Assembly (NCBI GenBank): GCA_045106735.1
Contig: JBGCEZ010000012.1
Coordinates: 124,001-188,000, forward strand
Source of the DNA: JBGCEZ01 sp045106735
GTDB lineage: Bacteria > Planctomycetota > Phycisphaerae > Phycisphaerales > SM1A02
DNA: 64,000 nt
Direction of reading: 5' to 3'
The number at the start of each line of letters is the position of its first letter. Positions within the stretch are counted from its first letter, which is position 1. The notes below the pieces were generated by a model. The model was given only the letters and a program-made list of their open reading frames with translations. It did no database searches and was not told the origin of the DNA. The position numbers and the translations under genes were made by a program. Positions 61,276 through 64,000 of this stretch are shown here, one piece after another.

Positions 61276-61319
61276 CGCCCCGTTCGCCTTGCGTTCAATC
61301 GCGGCGGACGGGGCGTTTT
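61276..61319 (+). terminator. Rho-independent terminator of the Gly-rich gene
   Basis: A 13-bp stem CGCCCCGTTCGCC / GGCGGACGGGGCG (61276-61288 and 61303-61315, one G-T pair) with a 14-nt loop is followed by TTTT. It lies 26 nt after the stop codon. Confidence 0.85.
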
Positions 61320-61369
61320 CGTTCGAACGAGTGACTGCGCCGATGTCATGGGCGTCGACGTCGTCCGCG

Positions 61370-62140
61370 TCAACCAAACGGTCGCGCCGGTGTCGAGATC
61401 GGCAGCGCGTTCCCGTCCGGCGAAGCGAAACGCGGCACCGACTGGGCGGCGACGAACCCGCGTTCGATTTCCGCCCGGAGGCGGTCCGCCCGGCGCTGCA
61501 GAGCCGGCCGCGCCGGCGCCCCATCCCGGCCGATCGTCGCCGAGACCACCGTGAACGCCACCGGTCCGTCCGAACGCAGCTCGCGGCGGAGGATCACGCG
61601 GCCAGTCCGACGATCGACCGTTCGCAGCTCGATCGTCGCGTCGTCTCCGTCGGCCTCCCAGTCCACGACCACGCACTCGACGCCCGGAGCATCCCCCGCC
61701 TCCGACACCACGCGGATCGCATCGGGCCACGCACTGATCCCGGCGCTGATGCCGATTCGGCTCGCCGAGTCGTCGCCCCCGCGGCCCGCTCGGGGTGTCC
61801 GGCCCGCACCGTCCATCACGTCCGACCCGTCCGAGCCGTCTGCCGCGCCCGATCCGTCCACCAAGCCCGGCCGGACCGCCGCCCCGCCCACCAAGGATTC
61901 GGCCACGCCCAGGACCCGCTGGCGGTCCTCAGAACCCAGCAGCCCGCGCTCGGCCGCTCGCCCGGGAACGCCCACCGGATCGGCCTCGGACAGCACCGGC
62001 TGCGTGCTGGAGCAGCCAAAGGCGACGATTGCGAGGCCGATGACGATTCCCTGAAGCCCGATTCTGCCGATACCCAAAGGGCGGGCGACGCCTTCGCCAC
62101 GACTCAAATCGCTGCTCAGGCTTACTTTACGCTCATTCAC
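61370..62140 (-). CDS. Predicted lipoprotein of unknown function
   Basis: A 256-residue protein with a lipoprotein signal: a hydrophobic stretch IVIGLAIVAFG followed by the lipidation Cys at about residue 43. After it come Ser, Asp and Gly-rich segments and a compact C-terminal part (about 130-230) with alternating strands such as GVECVVVDWEADGDDATIELRTVDRRTGRVILRREL. No family is recognised. The GTG at 62140 has GGAG seven nt upstream. An unusually long N-region (about 28 residues) precedes the hydrophobic part, so a later start is possible. Convergent with the Gly-rich gene, divergent from the 7TM-HD gene. Confidence 0.65.
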   Translation of the reverse strand: MNERKVSLSSDLSRGEGVARPLGIGRIGLQGIVIGLAIVAFGCSSTQPVLSEADPVGVPGRAAERGLLGSEDRQRVLGVAESLVGGAAVRPGLVDGSGAADGSDGSDVMDGAGRTPRAGRGGDDSASRIGISAGISAWPDAIRVVSEAGDAPGVECVVVDWEADGDDATIELRTVDRRTGRVILRRELRSDGPVAFTVVSATIGRDGAPARPALQRRADRLRAEIERGFVAAQSVPRFASPDGNALPISTPARPFG

Positions 62141-62274
62141 GGCACGACTCCGGTGGGCTATCGGACGACAACCAAGGCTTCCTCGGCATTCCGCCGGCGG
62201 TTCCTTCGCTCCGATGCCGACGATATCCTCCCTCGATTCAGTTCGTTTCCGGCAGCCGGCGTCCGAGGTCCCGA

Positions 62275-64000
62275 GTGACCTCCATGACTCGGCCGCGACG
62301 GCGAGCCCCTCGAATGGCCAATCCCGCCAAGCCCCGCGCCAACGGCAAGCCGGCTGGTCCCCGCAATCGGCGCGAGGGTGTCCGCAAGGCCATCCCCCGC
62401 CCGACCCAGGCGATCATCCGCGTAGCCCGGGATCCACACATCACCATGGCGAGTCTGATTCTCGCCCTGGTGGCGATCCTCGTGTCGCTGATGGTGATCT
62501 GGACCCGCGAGACTCGGCTTCCGGCCGTCGGCGACATCATGCGCGTGGACCACGCCTGGCAGATTGACGTCGAAGAAGTCGATCCGGTCGCCACCGAACG
62601 CTTGCGGGACGAAGCTCGCCTCAACGCCGAGAACGCATGGGTCCCGAACCGCGAATTCGGCGCCCGGCTCCGAGACCCGCTGATCAATTTAGCCACCCGG
62701 GTGGCCGAGTCCGACGCCCCGGCCAACTCGATTGGCTCCGTTGAAGTGTTCCCCGGCCGGACCCCGCTGACCAAGCGGCAGTTGGATGCGGTCGCCGCGA
62801 CCAATTCCACCGCCGAGTTGATCGCAAGTTGGACGGAGACCGTCGATCGCGTCATTGCGGGCCTTCTCTCAGAACACCCGGTGCTCGTGCGTTCCGATTT
62901 CGCCCGTTGGCAAAGCGCGCCGGGCGAGACGATTGTCATTCTCGGCGACTCAGCCCTCGACACCGCCGCTGTCGTGCGCGGCATACCGATCGTGACGAAC
63001 CTCGAAGACGCGGCCGAGCAAGAGCGGCAGCGCAATCGCTTGCGTCTCGCGATCAGTGACGAGGTCCCGGGTGACGACTTGGACCCGGTTGTCGCCGACG
63101 CGATCTGGGAGATCCTGACGTCGACCGATCCTCCGGTGTCATCCCTCAGCTTCGACCAAGAGATCACCAACGAATTCTCGGAGATCGCTGCATCGACGGT
63201 CGAAGACGCACTGTTCGCGCGACAAGCCGGACTCGCCATCCACAAGCGCGGCGATGTCCTGACCATCGACCAGTTGCAAGAACTCGTGGCCGAACGCCGG
63301 GCGTTGCGGGCCTCAAGCGATCAGCGCACCGACCAGTTCACGCAGCGCCTCGGCGCCGCCGGCATCTGCTTGATGCTGGTGACGTTCATCGGGTTCTTCC
63401 TGCACAGCCAGTATCCGCGCATCATTGAACGCCGCACCCGGCTTCTGGCCCTCGGCGGGATGATGGTCGCCGGCTGCGCGATCACCAGCCTCGGGGCCGT
63501 CGAAGTCGCGGCCATCGCGTTGCCGGCGGCGATCGGACCGGTGCTCGTGATCGCCCTGGTCGTCCGTTTGGCCTACGACCACCGGCTCGCCTACTTCCTG
63601 GCCGCGGTGCAATCGGCCATCGCCACCCTGGCCCTGGACGGCGGCGTTGGCCTGGCGCTGGTGCTCTGGCTCGGCGCGGCGACCCTGGTGCTCGCCGTCG
63701 GCCGGCTGCGCAACCGAAACAGCTTGGTGCGCGCGGGCTTGATCACCGCCGGCGTGCTCGGCGTCGCGGCGATGGTGCACGAGTTGCTCGTCACCCCGAA
63801 CGTGCCCGGCGTCCTCAGTGCGGTCTTGTCCGCCGGCGGCTGGGCCGCTTCGACCGGCGTGACCGTGGCGTTCATGATGCTCGGCCTGCTGCCGTCCATC
63901 GAACGCATGGGCGACATCATCACCGGCATGACGCTGGCCGAACTGCGCGATCCGAGCCAGGATCTGCTGCGCGAGTTGAGTCTTCGGGCTCCCGGCACGT
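62275..64000 (+). CDS. 7TM-HD family phosphohydrolase (PgpH-like), C-terminal HD domain outside window
   Basis: Membrane protein of the 7TM-7TMR-HD family; characterised members (PgpH) degrade cyclic di-AMP. The visible ~575 residues comprise a basic N-terminus, one membrane span (about 60-80, MASLILALVAILVSLMVIW), a large extracellular 7TMR-HDED region (to about 365), and seven spans (from AAGICLMLVTFIGFFL). The last part, ERMGDIITGMTLAELRDPSQDLLRELSLRAPGT, is the junction before the HD domain in this family. The catalytic HD residues lie beyond the window. GTG at 62275 has GAGG six nt upstream; ATG at 62284 is an alternative. Confidence 0.88.
   Translation, partial: MTSMTRPRRRAPRMANPAKPRANGKPAGPRNRREGVRKAIPRPTQAIIRVARDPHITMASLILALVAILVSLMVIWTRETRLPAVGDIMRVDHAWQIDVEEVDPVATERLRDEARLNAENAWVPNREFGARLRDPLINLATRVAESDAPANSIGSVEVFPGRTPLTKRQLDAVAATNSTAELIASWTETVDRVIAGLLSEHPVLVRSDFARWQSAPGETIVILGDSALDTAAVVRGIPIVTNLEDAAEQERQRNRLRLAISDEVPGDDLDPVVADAIWEILTSTDPPVSSLSFDQEITNEFSEIAASTVEDALFARQAGLAIHKRGDVLTIDQLQELVAERRALRASSDQRTDQFTQRLGAAGICLMLVTFIGFFLHSQYPRIIERRTRLLALGGMMVAGCAITSLGAVEVAAIALPAAIGPVLVIALVVRLAYDHRLAYFLAAVQSAIATLALDGGVGLALVLWLGAATLVLAVGRLRNRNSLVRAGLITAGVLGVAAMVHELLVTPNVPGVLSAVLSAGGWAASTGVTVAFMMLGLLPSIERMGDIITGMTLAELRDPSQDLLRELSLRAPGT

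Overview
The window is GC-rich DNA from what looks like a planctomycete, most likely of the Phycisphaerae. This is inferred from two giant proteins that begin with an LEPRI(L/M)SATW motif typical of planctomycete surface proteins, a DUF1844 protein, a mosaic of short unlinked operons and many GTG/TTG starts. The assignment rests on protein style alone; there is no rRNA or other marker here. I saw no tRNA, rRNA, CRISPR array, insertion sequence or phage gene.

Layout. 1-2.3 kb: type IV pilus ATPases PilT (cut by the window edge) and PilB. 2.5-8.7 kb: a stand-alone CoaB, a SurA/PrsA-like lipoprotein, a DUF1844 protein, and succinate dehydrogenase sdhC-sdhA ending in a strong terminator, with no sdhB. 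8.8-11 kb: a multi-pass membrane protein with a TPR tail. 11.4-34.6 kb: the accessory heart of the window. 34.8-39.8 kb: DUF456, HemW, a tiny zinc ribbon, PurA, UppS. 40-46 kb: a diguanylate cyclase, an SDR with a hexanucleotide repeat, an RseP-type protease, Dxr. 46-52 kb: a large RNase E/G that carries an IF2_N-like domain, then PtsI. 52-57 kb: an RND efflux pump and its adaptor. 57-60.4 kb: GatC, GatA, a ROK kinase. 60.7-64 kb: a Gly-rich secreted repeat protein, an unknown lipoprotein, and a 7TM-HD protein cut by the window edge.

The most interesting region (11.4-34.6 kb) reads entirely on the minus strand and holds two paralogous three-gene cassettes: (i) a giant Ca-binding repeat protein (1739 or 2794 aa) with an LEPRI(L/M)SATW head and a shared VA(A/T)LW(S/G)L(V/I)R tail; (ii) a GAF-like/one-TM/HlyD-like membrane fusion protein; (iii) an M50 (site-2 type) metalloprotease with a PqqD/RRE-like N-terminal domain and an HlyD-like C-terminal half. 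In both cassettes genes (ii) and (iii) overlap by an ATGA tetranucleotide. A PilZ gene with intact c-di-GMP-binding motifs sits inside the second cassette. There is no ABC exporter and no TolC-like protein. My inference is a dedicated, probably c-di-GMP-responsive, export or surface-maturation system for LEPR-type giant adhesins, in which an HlyD/M50 pair takes the place of the usual type I exporter. I cannot tell from the sequence alone whether this system has been described.

A second theme is short tandem repeats with periods of 6, 9, 12, 16, 30 and 57 nt, scattered both between genes and inside linkers. A 36-bp exact repeat also forms the 3' ends of two neighbouring genes.
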